From contig NC_080176.1 in assembly GCF_950295315.1 (NCBI RefSeq), positions 33,879,006-33,943,005 of the forward strand: a DNA stretch of 64,000 nucleotides. Direction: 5' to 3'. The first letter of the stretch is position 1, and each line of letters opens with the position of its first letter. Of the stretch, positions 10,595-24,885 are shown piece by piece. Under the pieces are notes generated by a model. The model saw nothing but the letters and a program-made list of their open reading frames with translations, made no database searches and was not told where the DNA came from. Source of the DNA: Erinaceus europaeus (Eukaryota > Chordata > Mammalia > Eulipotyphla > Erinaceidae). Made by a program: the position numbers and the translations under genes.

Positions 10595-10760
10595 TATTTT
10601 TTTAATATTGAAAGAGAAAGGGTGGGAGAGAGAGAGAAAGAGAGGGTGAAAGAGACCACAGACTGCCACTCCCTTCAGTGCAAGCCAGTATTAAACTTGG
10701 GTTGCATACAGCAAAGCAGGGTTGTATCCAAGTGATCTGTCTCATTGACCAAAGTCTCTG
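10595..10760 (-). mobile_element. Old tRNA-type SINE (SINE3-like)
   Basis: A GAGAGAGAGAGAAAGAGAGG purine-rich segment followed by degenerate head sequence gives the antisense layout of a SINE3-like element. Strongly diverged. Confidence 0.45.
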
Positions 10761-10984
10761 ACAATTTTATTTTTCTTCTTTTCACCTTAGTGGTTTGAGT
10801 ATTCCTCTTTTGTTTTTATTTTATTAAAAAATTTAATTTAATTTTTTTATTTCTTTTTTTTATACTTATTCCCTTATTTTTGTCCTTGTTTTACTGTTGT
10901 TGGATAATGCAGCAAGAAGTTTTTGGAAATCATCAGGCTATACAGTAAGGTGTCAGGCTACACAATTAACATTCAAAAGTCAGT

Positions 10985-11262
10985 GGCGGGAGTCGGGTGG
11001 TAGCACAGCAGGTTAAGCGCACATGGTGCAAAGCGCAAGGACTGGTGTAAGAATCCCAGTTCAGTCCCCGGCTCCCCACCTTCAGGGGAGTCGCTTCACA
11101 GGCGGTAAAGCAGGTCTGCAGGTGTCTGTCTTTCTCTCCCCCTCTCTGTCTTTCCCTCCTCTCTCCATTTCTCTCTGTCCTATCCAACAATGACATCAAT
11201 AATAACTACAACAATAAAACAACAAGGACAACAAAAGGGAATAAATAAATAACAAAAACAAA
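10985..11262 (+). mobile_element. SINE1 nested in L1
   Basis: Head GGGAGTCGGGTGGTAGCACAG, body and tail as in other SINE1 copies. AAAAGTCAGTGGC stands on both sides (about 10975 and 11260), an exact TSD that also lets the L1 sequence be joined across it. Confidence 0.93.
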
Positions 11263-12311
11263 AGTCAGTGGCATTCCTTTATGCAAACACTAAGGTAGAA
11301 GAAGATGAAATCCAGAAATAATTACTTTTACTATAGCAACAAAGACAATAAAATATCTAGGAGTAAACCTAACCTAACTGAAAATTATGAGTCACTACTC
11401 AAGGAGATTGAAAAAGACACAAGGAAGTGGAAAGATATTCATGTTCATGAGTTGGAAGAATTAACATCATCAAAATGAATATACTACCCAGAGCCATAGA
11501 TAAATTTAATGCTATCCCCATCATGATCCCAACCACATTTTTTTTTTAGGAGAATAGAACAAATGTTACAAATGTTTATCTGGAACCAGAAAAGACCTAG
11601 AATTGCCAAAATAATCTTGAGAAGAAAGAACAGAACTGAAGAAAGAACAGAGCTCATCGCGCTCCCAGATCTCAGATTCTGTTATAGGGCCGTTGTCATC
11701 AAAACTGCTTGGTACTGGAACATGAATAGACACACTACCAATAGAATAGAATTGAGAGCCCAGAAGTGAGCCCCCACACCAGTGGACATCTAATCTTTGA
11801 CAAAGGTCCCCAAACTATTAAATGGGGAAAGCAGAGTCTCTTCAACAAATGGTGTTGGAAAAAATGAGTTGAAACATGCAGAAGAATGAAACAACCACTA
11901 TATTTCACCAAATACAAAAGTAAATTCCAAGTGGATCAAGGACTTGGATGTTAGACCAGAAAGTATCAGATACTTAGAGGAAAATATTGGCAGGACTCTT
12001 TTCCCCATAAATTTTAAAGACATCTGCAATGAAATGAATCCAGTTACAAAGAAGACTAAGGCAAGCATAAAGCTATGGGACTACATCAAGTTAAAAAGCT
12101 TCTGCACAGCAAAAGAAACCACTACCCAAACCAAGAGACCCCTCACAGAATGGGAGAAGATCTTTACAAGATCTTTACATCAGATACGAGGCTAATAACC
12201 AGAATATATAAAGAGCTTGCCAAACTCAAGAACAGAAAAACAAATGACCCCATCCAAAAGTGGGGAGAGGACATGGACAGAATATTCACCACAGAAGAGA
12301 TCCAAAAGGCC

Positions 12312-12950
12312 GAGAAATGCCACGCCCCACTCAACTCCAGAATGATGGGTCTGACACGGTCAGCACCCTAGAAAACTCTCTTCAAGGAAGAGTAATTCTG
12401 GGAGTGGGTTTTGGCATTCTGAGCAGATCTAAATTGAAAACTCTGATTATTGTTTTCATTATGTACATGGTAATGATGCTGTGTAATCGGGAACAAACAG
12501 CCCCTGTTCCCAGATTAGATACAGATGAACAGGAAATGAGGTAGACAAGTTATGGGTCATCAAATACATTAAGTTTTAGGGAAAATTCTTAATAATACTT
12601 ACTCACCTCCTCTTATGAAATATGTTAAAACTCTACGTAAAATACTATCTGCTAAGCCTATTACTCAGAAATGCATCACCCCATAAAGTACGACATTACT
12701 GTGTAAAACCGCAAGGCCATCTAACCAAGAAATGAGCTTTACTTTCTGTTTCAGATATTGTTTATGTAAGGCTGGAAGATATATAAGTTCTCACTGGCTG
12801 AATAAAAATTGAGTTCAGATTCACCCTCCAACAGAGTGTGACAAATTCTGTTCTCCCCTGCACCGACTCCTGATCCACCCAGGTGGTCGCCTTCGGAGTT
12901 CCCTGATTCTTCCTGCTGCTCCTCCGCCTGAGCGGTCCGTCGCAGAGACA
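12312..12950 (+). mobile_element. Solo LTR nested in L1
   Basis: LTR at 12318-12944 (627 bp) starts TGCCACGCCC and ends GGTCCGTCGCA, with AATAAA near 12801. The interrupted L1 is contiguous when it is removed. GAGAAA (12312-12317) and GAGACA (12945-12950) are a 6-bp duplication with one mismatch. Orientation is taken from the AATAAA. No sequence relation to family A, B or C LTRs was obvious. Confidence 0.7.
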
Positions 12951-13852
12951 CACATGAAAAAATGCTCCAAGTCTCTGTCTCAAGAAATGCAAATAAAGAC
13001 AACAATGAGTTACCACTTCACTCCTGTGAGAATGTCATATATGAGAAAAGGTAACAGCAGCAAATGCTGGAGAGGTTGTGGGGTCAAAGGAACCCTCCTG
13101 CACTGTTGGTGGGAATGTAAACTGGTCTAACCTCTGTGGAGAACAGTCTGGAGAACTCTCAGAAGGCTAGAAATGGACCTACCCTATGATCCTGCAATTC
13201 CTCTCCTGGGGATACATCCTAAGGAACCCAACAGACATCCAAAAAGATTTGTGTAGACATATGTTCTTAGCAGCACAATTTGTAATAGCCAAAACCTGGA
13301 AGCAATCCAGGTGTTCAACAACAGATGAGTGGCTGAGCAAGTTGTGGTAAATATACACAATGGAATACTATTCAGTTATTTAAAACGGTGTCTTCACTGT
13401 TTTCAGCCGATCTTGGATGGCCCTTGAAAAATTCATGTTGAGTGAAGTAAGTCAGAAAGAGAAGGATGAATATGGGATGATCTCACTCTCAGGGAAAAGT
13501 TGAAAAACAAGATCAGAAGAGAAAATACAAGTAGAACCTGAACTGGAATTGGCGTATTGTACCAAAGTAAAAGACTCTCGGGTGGGCAGAGGGGAGAGTA
13601 CAGGACCAAGAAGGATGACAACCCCTAGTTGGGGTTGTATTGTTATATGGAAAACTGGGAAATGTTATGCATGTACAAACTACTGTATTTACTGTCAGAT
13701 GTAAAATATTAATTCCCCAATAAATAAATTAAAATAAAAAATAAGTAAAAAAAAAACTGGCTACACTCTTGAGTTATCCATCTTTGACTAAATAGTATTA
13801 AAATTATTGACCTACACATCTGATAAATTGCATATTCAATCTAATATTTTTC

Positions 13853-14200
13853 TTCTAGTGTCGTATGCTTTGCATTGGTTTGTTCTAGCGCTCCCCCGTC
13901 AAGAGAGTTGGATCAGTCCAGTTGATTTCGCGGGCCCGCTTGGCCCCGCCCCAAGGAACCCGGAGAGAGTGGTTCCTGAGTCAGAGAGTTCCTGAGTTCG
14001 AGAGTAAGAGAGTGCTTGTGCCGCCGCAAAGAGACAGCAGAGTTCTGTTTGGTGATTAGTTTGTCTTAGTTTGTGAATCGTTGTTCCTGAATAAAGAAAT
14101 ACAGCTTCCCTGCCCAGCCCTGTGTCTGGTCCTCTCTGTTACCTGCCTGTGAAGCTAGACCCGCCCGGCAAGAGCCTCCCGAATTTTAACAACATTCTAG
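13853..14200 (+). mobile_element. Solo LTR, family A type
   Basis: LTR at 13859-14194 (336 bp) starts TGTCGTATGC and ends TTTTAACAACA like the A1 LTRs, but is shorter in the GAGTTCCTGA-type repeat block. It has the polyadenylation signal AATAAAG near 14090. TTCTAG at 13853-13858 and 14195-14200 is an exact 6-bp TSD. It presumably arose by LTR-LTR recombination. Confidence 0.92.
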
Positions 14201-15719
14201 AGGATGAATAAAGGAGAAAGAATAAAGAACAAAGTGTAAAGTTCACAGTCACAATAGTATGGCCTCAGTCACATATTCAAAGGTATTCTCTATAGATACA
14301 TACTAGACTAAATGAGATAAATACAACTGAATGACATTAATACAGTATCAAAATTTTTTTTAAATGGTGAGCAATAACTTTAAACTCTATAATCAATGGG
14401 TGCCAAACAAATTCATAAAAACTGTAATATTATAAACTGAGTTATATCTTTCCAAAAACTAAATGTAGAAATAATCCACTCGACCTATTTTCAGTACACT
14501 TTAATAATAATTCTTGTTGTATGACTTAATGAAATACACCTAATGTTAAAGTTATGGTCAACTGTATGACCCAGTGGTATTTATTGTCTTAGTGAGCTTT
14601 CCCTGATCTGAACAAAGCAGCAGAGTGGAGGGGCTGCTTCACAGCATGGACCCAGGTGCTGATGGAGAAGTATCCAACCACTCCTTCCCTTGGCTGGAAG
14701 AAAGCAGGACATGAAGAGGAGAGAAAGAGCTGACAAGCATATTGTGGGAAAGCCACCCAACAGCACCATAAAGATGAATCTACAAACAATTACTGAAATC
14801 TATGCTATATTTTACAGCAGTTAACTGTGGCTATCACATTTTATTACAAACTGAATTTAACTGTAGAGTCATCTGACACTCAGAAACTCATTGTTGTGAT
14901 CTTTTTTGGAAACTGCCATACTACTATCAATAACATGACCCCAAATCGACATAACACAACTGAGTAGAACGTTTATAAAAGGAGCTTGTTGACATTAGTG
15001 TTAGGAATCCCCCTCTATGGAAGACTTCCCTCTCCCCCTCAACTATGCCTGCTTCAGTCTCAGTTTGTGACATTAATAACTAAAGAAGAGAGCATTGGTC
15101 AGCCTACAAATGCAGGAATATAGATGTTGCCACACTTTTACCTAGTCAACAGTCATAATGTGACATGACAGGCTGGGATGTGTGGAGCAGCATGTGGTAA
15201 ATTTTCCCAAATGGAGAAACCTGAGGAAATTAAGGAAATGAGCTTGAGACTTGAAGCCAAAATATTGGGAAAGAAAACAGATGTGTACAACCATGTGCTC
15301 AGCTGAGGAACAATGTCTGGAAAGTCTTCAGGAAAAGTTAAGTGATGAACATAGCAAATGTGATGAACATACCTCTACAGCAAGACAGGTTCCCCATTTT
15401 GAAACAGGATCCTCTGACCAGGTACCACATCTCACCCATTTACCAGGTTCAGCTCAAAGTGACAGTTGGGAGAGAAGCCCTGTTACATCACCACATCCCA
15501 GGCCTCCTGGAACTGTCAGTGAATGTCCTACCCCCATCATGCTCCACCTGCTACTGCCTTCACAGGTGTCTCCCCACTCAGTGTGACATTTGCCCCCTGA
15601 ACACTTTGTCTCAAATTTGGAGTTCAGGCAGGTGGGGATGCAGAGGTTACACATGTTCCTGTTATATGTGTGAATAGATATAGGTCCTAGGTCACATCTA
15701 TGGGGTTTACAGTTACCAG
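14201..15719. other. No gene recognised
   Basis: Holds a 111-codon ORF at 15251-15586 with no recognised motif and a competing overlapping frame. No repeat was identified. Confidence 0.4.
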
Positions 15720-16330
15720 TGTTTATATACTTTTCCCATATTTGGGAGCTACCAGTGCTCTGATCTAGCTTTCCATTCCTACTCCCAACTCTGACATCTT
15801 GACAATAGTTTCAGCCCACCTGCAGGCTAGCTGTCAGGCTCAGGCAAAAACTAGTAAAGTCATTCACCCTTGGAATATACCTAAATAGACTCCCTAGCTT
15901 CTTCCAACATGAATATCTCAAATCTGATCTGCTACATTCTTACCTTTTGGTTCCTTATTACTAAACAATTTGTTCTGCTTTATATCTTAATGTTTGTTTT
16001 TTTTATTCACTAAGTTGCAGATGTTACCATGACTCCATCCTGACTTCCCAGGGCAGACGACCTCACCACCTATCCAGAGCCCTACCCAACAAGGAAAGAT
16101 AGGAACAGGCTGGGTGTATGGATCTATCAGTCTATGCACAGAAGCAACTACAGATGTCAGACCTCAAACCTGCATCTCATAAGCATCTCTGGTGCATAGT
16201 CCCAGAGGGATAGAATAGGGAAGTTTCAAATGGAGGGGACGGGATGTGGAACTCTGGTGGTGGGAATTGAATGTAATTGCACCCCTCTTATCCAGATGGC
16301 TTGAGATGACAAGAACAGAAAATTGAAACA
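15720..16330 (+). repeat. Repeat R, copy 3
   Basis: Aligns with the reverse complement of 1233-2000: shared CTTTTTGG/CTTTTGGTTCCT, AAGTTGCAGATG(T/C)TACCATG and ACTCCATCCTGACTTC words. The 3' end has CTGGTGGTGGGAATTG and CACCCCTCTTATCC as in the 25556 copy. Confidence 0.6.
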
Positions 16331-16349
16331 AAAACATTTCCCCCCCCCC

Positions 16350-16495
16350 AGTGGCCTGGGAAAGGGCACAGTAGACAAAACATTGGACTCTCAAGTATGA
16401 ATGAGTCCTGGGTCAATCCCTGGCATCTCCTGTGCCAGAGTTATGCTTGGTTCTCTCTTTCACCTCCTCACTCTTTCATGAATAAATATTTACAG
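16350..16495 (+). mobile_element. SINE2, degraded
   Basis: AGTGGCCTGGGAAAGGGCACAG through GGACTCTCAAGTATGA and GGTTCTCTC to an AATAAAT tail follows SINE2 order with many changes. Confidence 0.7.
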
Positions 16496-16504
16496 AATTA
16501 TTCC

Positions 16505-16838
16505 CAGAGGCTGGCGCGTAGCAAATCAGGTTAAGTGCACATAGTGCGAAGCACAAGGACCTGTGCAAGGATCCTGGTTTGAGCCCCCAGCTCCTCCCTG
16601 CGGGGGGGGGGGGGGTCGCTTCACACGCAATGAAGCAGGTCTGCAGGTATCTTTCTTTCTCTCCCTCTGTCTACCCCTCCTCTCTCAATTTCTCTGTCCT
16701 ATTCAACAAGAACAGTAGCAATAACAACAACAATAATAACAACAACAACAGTGGAAAAAAGATGGCCTCCAGGAGCAGTGGATTCATAGTGCAGGCACCA
16801 AACTCCAGCAATTACCCTGGAAGCAAAAAAAAAAAAAA
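16505..16838 (+). mobile_element. SINE1, long 3' variant
   Basis: A degraded SINE1 head and body, then an extra segment GGCCTCCAGGAGCAGTGGAT ... GCACCAAACTCCAGCAATTA before a pure A run. The same extra segment occurs in the copy at 52023-52366, which defines a longer subfamily. Confidence 0.8.
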
Positions 16839-17275
16839 ACCGAATGTCATTGTAGTAATCTATGGATTAAAGCATATCCAAGTATTATTTATGCATATGT
16901 TCGGGGAACAGAATTTTTATTGCATTTTTATACTTACCCCTACCCCTCATACCCTTCCACCTGCCCCACCAAGTTGCAGATGCCCTCCCAATGCCCTCCC
17001 AGCTCCAGGTGCTTCACCATCCTCTCGTGCCTTTCATCACATTCATCCTCTTCACCTGCCCATCATGGGCCATCTGCCCCATCATATGCTCTATCACCTA
17101 TCCAGTAGTCCAGTACATTACATGGTGCCCCCTTATGTGCTCATGTGCCTCTAAACCCCGAGTGTGCTGTGAATAGGCTCAGATCTCCACACCTGCCCCC
17201 ATACTTTCATCACAAACTCCAGCACAGCACATGTGCCCTCTCACCCACCCACACCCTTTTAAACAATGCTCAAGG
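16839..17275. other. Pyrimidine-rich DNA, no gene
   Basis: Overlapping ORFs here are CT-rich composition effects. Confidence 0.4.
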
Positions 17276-17430
17276 GGGCCTGGCGGTGGCACACCCAGTA
17301 GAGTGCATGCATTACACTGTGTAAGTACCTGGGTTCAAATCCCCAGTACACACCTGTAGGAGGGAAGCTTCAGGAGTGGTGAAGCAGTGTTGCAGGTGTC
17401 ACTTTCTATTTCACCTCACCTTCTGGATTA
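17276..17430 (+). mobile_element. SINE3
   Basis: Begins GGGCCTGGCGGTGGCACACC and has GGGTTCAAATCC as the B-box, AGGGAAGCTTC and GTGGTGAAGCAGTG. It shares its layout with 30184-30400. Confidence 0.75.
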
Positions 17431-17464
17431 ATATTTTAAAAATATAAGAATGTTCAAGAGCACA

Positions 17465-17762
17465 ATTGTTGGGACAGGAATGTAATTAGCACACAGCTGA
17501 CACCAGCCTGAGGAACTTTAAGTAAACCAAGTGATTTAAGTGCCAGCCTGCCAGAATTCAGTCTGTTTCCCTGTGTCTTCCTTCACCTCAGACCCCCCAC
17601 AATGCTGCCTCTCCTGAGAGACTGAGTAAACACAGCTGAACTTTGGTGACTCATGGTCCCGGCCTGGCCTGTCTCTGCCCCACTGCCTATTTGGCTGTAC
17701 TGAAATAACCTCTGTCTTAAACCCACACTAAGCCGCACTTGAAGTCTTTTCTTTCTAATTAC
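17465..17762 (+). other. LTR-like segment, unproven
   Basis: Begins TGTTGGGACAGG and ends near TCTAATTACA with U5-like composition, but I could not find a matching target-site duplication or a second copy. Confidence 0.3.
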
Positions 17763-18244
17763 AATATTGATGAAAACTCTACAGACCCCAAGTTTTCGAA
17801 AGCTTGTTAAGGGTAGGCAGTGTCATATCTGATAAAGCACAAGTTATTAAAAATCTAATGAAATTAAACTCCTTACCTGCAGAGATGCTAAACACACACA
17901 CACTTTAACAGATATGCTAACTTCTTATTGAACATGGTTTTAATTTTAAGACTATCTTTAGATTAATCTACTATATAGTTACTGAAAACCACAGAAATCC
18001 CAATAGTGGTTTAAAGACAAGACCAAGGGGCACAGGAGGTATGGACTGTCTCTCTCACACTATCTGAATGCAAAGCAAGCGAACAAAAGAACAGTGGAAT
18101 CATGCAGGCACAAAGTCCTAGGAAAAAGCATGATGTGAACTCATGATAATAATACAATAAATACAGTATCAGGAGCTCAAATTCCCTACAATACTCCCCT
18201 TCTCAGCTTTTTTCCTTTCCTGATGGAGTTGGAGGTCACAGCCT

Positions 18245-18474
18245 GTTGTAAATTAACTTAAAATGGAGGTTTGGTGGTTGGGGGCTGCTGCGGAGGCACA
18301 TAAAAGGATTCACAGCGCAGTCTTGGAACTGGTTTAAATAATACAAAGTTTATTAGGGTGAAACAGGTAAAAGGCAAAATAAGCACTTATCATCAAGGAT
18401 TAAAAGTACGCTAGGTAAGGTCTGAGTCTAGTCATCAAAAGTTTAGTCCCATAAGATAAACAATTATAAGCTCT
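18245..18474 (-). other. Possible antisense LTR remnant
   Basis: On the minus strand it contains AATAAACTTTGTATT, which resembles a polyadenylation region. No termini or TSD were found. Confidence 0.3.
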
Positions 18475-18635
18475 GCAGGTCTGCAGGTGTCTATCTTTCT
18501 CTTCCCCTCTCTGTCTTCCCCTCCTCTCTCCATTTTTCTCTGCCCTATCCAACAATGATGATATCAGTAACAACAACAATAATAACTACAACAATAAAAC
18601 AACAAGGAAATAAATATTTTTAAAAATCTTTAAAA
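18475..18635 (+). mobile_element. SINE1, 5'-truncated
   Basis: Starts inside the body at GCAGGTCTGCAGGTGTCT and keeps the CT-rich block and the AACAACAACAATAATAACTA tail. The tRNA-like head is missing. Confidence 0.85.
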
Positions 18636-20059
18636 AAAAAAAGCTGAGTCCCTTTCCTTTTGTCTGCTGTAATACACAAGTTTCCAACATAATACATATT
18701 ATTTTAATGTGTGATCAAAATTATGAGTAAAATAAAAACATAAAACTGTACTCTTTGAAAAAATCTTGATGATCATCATGTTGTGAAACAATGTAATAAT
18801 GTGTGATACTATCTTATTAGACATTACAGACTTTAGAAATTAGAAATTCATATTTTAGCTTTAGTTCTTGTAATTAATTGACCAAAAATCTGTTTAACAA
18901 TTGAACAAACTGATTGCACATTAAACATCAAGACTTTTTTTTCCCAAACTATATAACTGTGGGGGAATTAGTTTTCAAATCTCCCAAAGTCCACATTGCA
19001 CAAGCAGTGGGAAATAACACTAATTGTTGGTATATTCCACCACTAGTTAGTACAGATAAAATTCATTGTAAATAGCTCTTTATGCCTGTGCATCTTGAAG
19101 TTTGTCTCTAAACAAATGAAATCATTGACACACCCTCACAGACACATACACATGACACATACACACAAAGTACCAGCAGAATCAGAGAAAGTAATTTTCC
19201 TATAGAGAATCATTGCCAAGTCTTCTTAAACTTTAGGGTCTAAGAGCTAACAGTACATTCATATTTTATTACATTTTACCAGAAGTATCATATGTTTCAT
19301 AAGCTACATAGCTATGGTAAATTCACATCAGATTGAGGCCACATGTGACTGACTCAGCAGCCAACTAGAATCCTAGTGGTTATAAATTCTGCTTTCTCCT
19401 GAGATTTTTGGCAGAGATAATATATTCCTTAGATTTAAGTTTTCCCTACTCTAAAAACTGTAAATTTTCTGATTGCTGAATTTTCTGAGTTTGAAATTCT
19501 CATAGTGCTACATTTACTTCTGTTGATGTAGTTCCAAGAATAGAAAATTTTAAATATATCTTGTTACTAATGGCAGAATGAATATTGTCAAGTCAGTAAT
19601 AAAGAGTACTGGTAAAATAGATTTTATGATCTATATACCATATATATATATATATATATGGTAAACCTCAGACCTGTTTAGGATAATTCAGCTATATGTG
19701 TGTATTTATTTATTTTGGTAATTAATGATGGTTTGTGAGATTTTAAGATCATAGGGCTATAATTCCACAACACACCTACCACAAAGGTTCTGTGCTCTCC
19801 CCATTCCAATTAACTTCTGTGTTTTCAAAAAATTTTAGGAGACAGTTTGGATTTTTTTTGTTTGCAAGTTCATGCATTTCAGTTATCCATACGCCACAAA
19901 AAAGTGAAATCATCCATTAGCTGCATTTCTACTCCTTATGTGACTAGACATAATCAATATCAATATAATTAGTTTTATTAGGTGGGCATTCCCCAGTGCT
20001 TTATACCTGTGTGATCTCACTGTTCCCAACAGATATTTTTTTCTTAATTATATCCCAAT
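18636..20059. other. AT-rich DNA, no gene
   Basis: Contains a (TA)n run at about 19637-19660 and no supported gene or element. Confidence 0.45.
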
Positions 20060-20215
20060 GACAAACAGGGAGAGAGTGATAAGAGAGAAAACAGAATAGA
20101 TATCAAAGCTCCCTACTGTTGAAGTTTTCTCTTTGTACTGTGTTCTCATGTGATGCTAGAAGCTCCGACCCAAGTCCTCAAACTTGGCAAAGTCTCCACT
20201 ATATCCTGTAAATTA
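20060..20215 (-). mobile_element. Old tRNA-type SINE
   Basis: Antisense SINE layout with a purine-rich AGAGAGTGATAAGAGAGAAA stretch followed by degenerate head words. Diverged. Confidence 0.4.
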
Positions 20216-20944
20216 TAATTACTGGTAAATTAATATGTAACATCTCATTTAAAGACTAAATCACACGTATATATGAAGTTTCAATTCTGATAAAATCAAA
20301 AGTATTTTCAGGAAATTAATATTAACAAAATGCATTTTGTTTCTAATCAGAGTTCATTATTTAAATATAGTATTAGGTAGTTGTTCTCAAAATATAGAAG
20401 GGGGAGATAGAACTATGTCTCCACAAAATTAATACATTGAGAACTGTTAGTTTAAAGAAAAATATCTGCAGTAAAAACCACAAAAATAAAGAGTGTGGAA
20501 AGAAAAGAGTTCAAAATACAAACACTAATACTACAGTCAAAATAAAACAGTGAAACAAATGCAGTAACAAGGAGTGAATTATTAAATTGGAACTTTATTG
20601 AACTATCAGTGAGTGGAGGAGATAGTCTTAATAGATAAAATTACATAATGTCATGATTGATTTAGTGTTTCTCTTATTAAAGTTAAGGGAATTTATAAGA
20701 CAGTAACACTTATACTGAGAAAATGTAAAGCTTATATTTAAACAAAAACAGTGGAGATGAAGGCTGACAAGAGGTACATATTTTTTTTAAAAGACATTCT
20801 TTAAATAAAACCATGAATCTTTGAACATTGTTCATATCTGGTCTATGTTAAATATTGAATGGTTCTGCTTTTCTGTTTTATTAGGTAAACAATTGTTTAC
20901 AAGACAGTTATAGTCATATAGTATGATTTTTCACTTTTCTGTGG
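20216..20944. other. AT-rich DNA, no gene
   Basis: No supported feature; the boundary with the L1 lies near 20945. Confidence 0.4.
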
Positions 20945-22690
<1,746 letters not shown>

Positions 22691-22890
22691 GTAGAGTTTT
22701 AGAGTGTTCTGATATATGGCCCATTTATGGTGGTCTGACTATTGATAGGAGACCTTTCAGAACTTCTTTCAGGGCATGCTGATTCTTTCAGCTGTTGCTT
22801 GTCTGAGAAGGTTTTTATGCCTCCATCTAGTCTGAATGACAGTCTAGTAGGATACTGTAGTCTTGGTTGAAAGCCTTTCTCATTAAGCGT

Positions 22891-23850
22891 TCAATAGATA
22901 TCTTGCCATTCTCTTCTAGCCTGTAGTGTTTGTGTGAAGTCTGCTGCTAATCTTATGGGTTTCCCTCTGTAGGAGACTCTTTGTTTTTCTCTTGCAGCCT
23001 TCAGGATCCTTTCTTTATCCTTATTCCTTTCCATTCTAAATATGATGTGTCTTGGTGTCTTTAAGTCTGGGTTAATTCTGTTTGGCACCCTCTGGGCTTC
23101 TTGAACATTTATGTCTTTTATATTGTCTAGAATAGAGAAGTTTTCAGCAATTATGTCCTGAAGAATGTTTCTTCCCCTCCCTCTCTTTCTTCCTCTGGTA
23201 AGCCAATAATGCATATATTATTTCTTTTGAAGTTATCCCATAGGTCTGTTGTTGTTTTCAGTATCTCTTAATCTCTTCTTGAGATCTCTTACTTCTTTTT
23301 TAGTTGTCTGTAATTTGTCCTCGATCTTGTGAATTCTGTCTTCAGTCTCATTTATTCTATTCTCTCTCCCCTCTACTGTTTTCTGGAGTTGATCTATTTT
23401 ATTACTCTCTTCTGATAATGTTTTAGTTTGTTCAGCTAGTGGTGTTCTTAATTCAGCTATTTCAGCTTTCAGCTCTCTAATAACCTTGAGGTAAATGAGG
23501 ATGTAAATAAGAACAGCCGAACTGAAACCAACTGTTCCTTGTTCAGTGTAAACATCCCCACCTGTACTATACCCTATACTAACTAACTATACTAACTATA
23601 AAAAAGCTGAGATGAGCCTCCTGCATGGAGGCTCTTGGGACCCAAGCTTAAGCTTACTAATAAAGACTCTTGTACTTGCATGTGACTCTGGACTTCCTTG
23701 TATGTGATCTGGACCCGACCTTCTGGGTGCAACAATAATTAATGTTTTCTTCAGAGTCTCATTGGTTGTTTCTGCATTTCTGATGACAATTCTTTCAAAC
23801 TCTTTACTCACTCCTGTGATTATTTCCTAAAATAGTGTTTGGATGTTGAC
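22891..23850 (-). pseudogene. L1 ORF1 remnant
   Basis: The C-terminal RNA-binding part is at 22891-23214, with typical residues ILQDIIAENF, QEAQRVPNRINP, KERILKAAREKQ and LQARREWQDIY. Upstream sequence to 23484 encodes a broken coiled-coil part, and ORF1 N-terminal sequence resumes at about 23745 beyond an LTR-like insert. ORF1p normally binds L1 RNA as a trimer. Not intact. Confidence 0.85.
23485..23735 (+). mobile_element. LTR-like insert inside L1 ORF1
   Basis: About 250 bp of non-L1 sequence interrupts ORF1. It ends in GGGTGCAACA and contains AATAAAGACTCTTG, which resembles a polyadenylation signal with R/U5 sequence. The exact start (TGAGGTAAATGAGG or TGAGGATG) and the TSD could not be fixed. 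Confidence 0.55.
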
Positions 23851-24664
23851 CTCAATATTTTGTTTTTCAACCTTTGGGGGTGCTTTTAGCTGGACTTTTG
23901 TCCTGGTTCATTTCTCAAATAGTTCTTGTTGTTTTAACCATTCTATATAGTATGTTATGAGGTCTCTCTCTTGATACTTTTCAAATTACTGATCACTCTC
24001 ACCTGGATTGACTTGTGTCTAAATAAGGTATATAAAGGGTTCACAGTTGTGGAAGTTGACAGTTTTTTCAATAGTATTTTAATCACTGAGTTGGAGCTCA
24101 GTGGCTTAAAAGCCTCTTTTTTCCTTTTTCTTCCCTGTAGGCTATGGGAGCCTGAGGGCTCTTAAACTATAAGTAGGCTTCTTAGCTTAATCACTGATTC
24201 CTGACCAAGAGATAAAGCAGGGTGGGGCAGAAGTAATCCAGTGGTTATGCAAAGAAACTTTCATAGCCCCACTGCTAGGCTACAGAGGTATAGATTGTCT
24301 CCTGAGTTTCTTTGTTAGTTCTCTGTCCCCTGGTATCAGCACAGGGCTTCCCTGCTGCTGCTTCAGATTCTGAGGGCAATAGCAATGGACAGTTGCATTT
24401 GGTGAATCTCAGGGGAGTTCTCTCCTCCCTTCAGCTGTCCCCTTGTTGGTGAAACAGACTGGTGGTGGTGTCTCAACTGGTAAACTGCCAGACTGTTACC
24501 AGCCACTTAATCTCTCCCTAGGCTCCTCTCTGTCCACGTGTTTGCACTCACCGGTGATTTGGTGGGCTCCTGAAGTTGTTCTAGTTCTGTCTTGTTGTGG
24601 TCCCAAGTGGTCTCCTTTGGTATTCCTAGTTGATCTGGGAGAGGAGAGGAGAGAAACCTTGGAT

Positions 24665-24885
24665 CTCTTCTTTAGTGAATGTTCATATCATCTGCCCATT
24701 TTTGGATGGGGTCATTTGCTTTTTTGTTGCTAAGTTTGCTGAACTCTTTGTATATTTTGCTTATTATTCTCTTGTCTGATGTATGGCATGTGAAGATCTT
24801 CTCCCATTCTGTGAGGGGTCTCCTTGTTTGTGTGATAATTTCTTTGGCTGTGCAGAAGCTCTTCAATTTGATGTGGGACTAACCT
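24665..24885 (-). mobile_element. L1 ORF2 C-terminal fragment
   Basis: The minus-strand frame reads [20 protein letters not shown] and ends near CCATCCAAAAATGGGCAG, matching the ORF2 C-terminal region of the L1 at 12100-12270. It abuts the 5' end of the other antisense L1 and is a separate copy or rearranged piece. Confidence 0.85.

Larger units (their letters stand above)
10905..13758 (+). mobile_element. 5'-truncated L1 (ORF2 C-terminal half plus 3' UTR)
   Basis: Begins in the part of ORF2 downstream of the RT core (GCAAGAAGTTTTTGG...) and continues through the end of ORF2 and the 3' UTR to an A-rich tail at about 13720-13758. The frame is broken by stops and shifts, e.g. the open piece 11563-11769 has typical L1 residues (MFIWNQKRPRIAK) then stops. 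A SINE1 (10985-11262) and a solo LTR (12318-12944) are nested in it, so the L1 is older than both. Confidence 0.9.

Noticed and set aside
15251..15677. Two overlapping 111-codon ORFs
   Set aside because: Overlapping frames, no recognised motif, no neighbouring gene signal.
16579..17154. 191-codon ORF
   Set aside because: It runs through a SINE1 and its A-run into CT-rich DNA.
17465..17762. Solo LTR with TSD
   Set aside because: TG...CA-like ends are possible but the flanking bases do not match, so it is listed only as a weak LTR-like segment.
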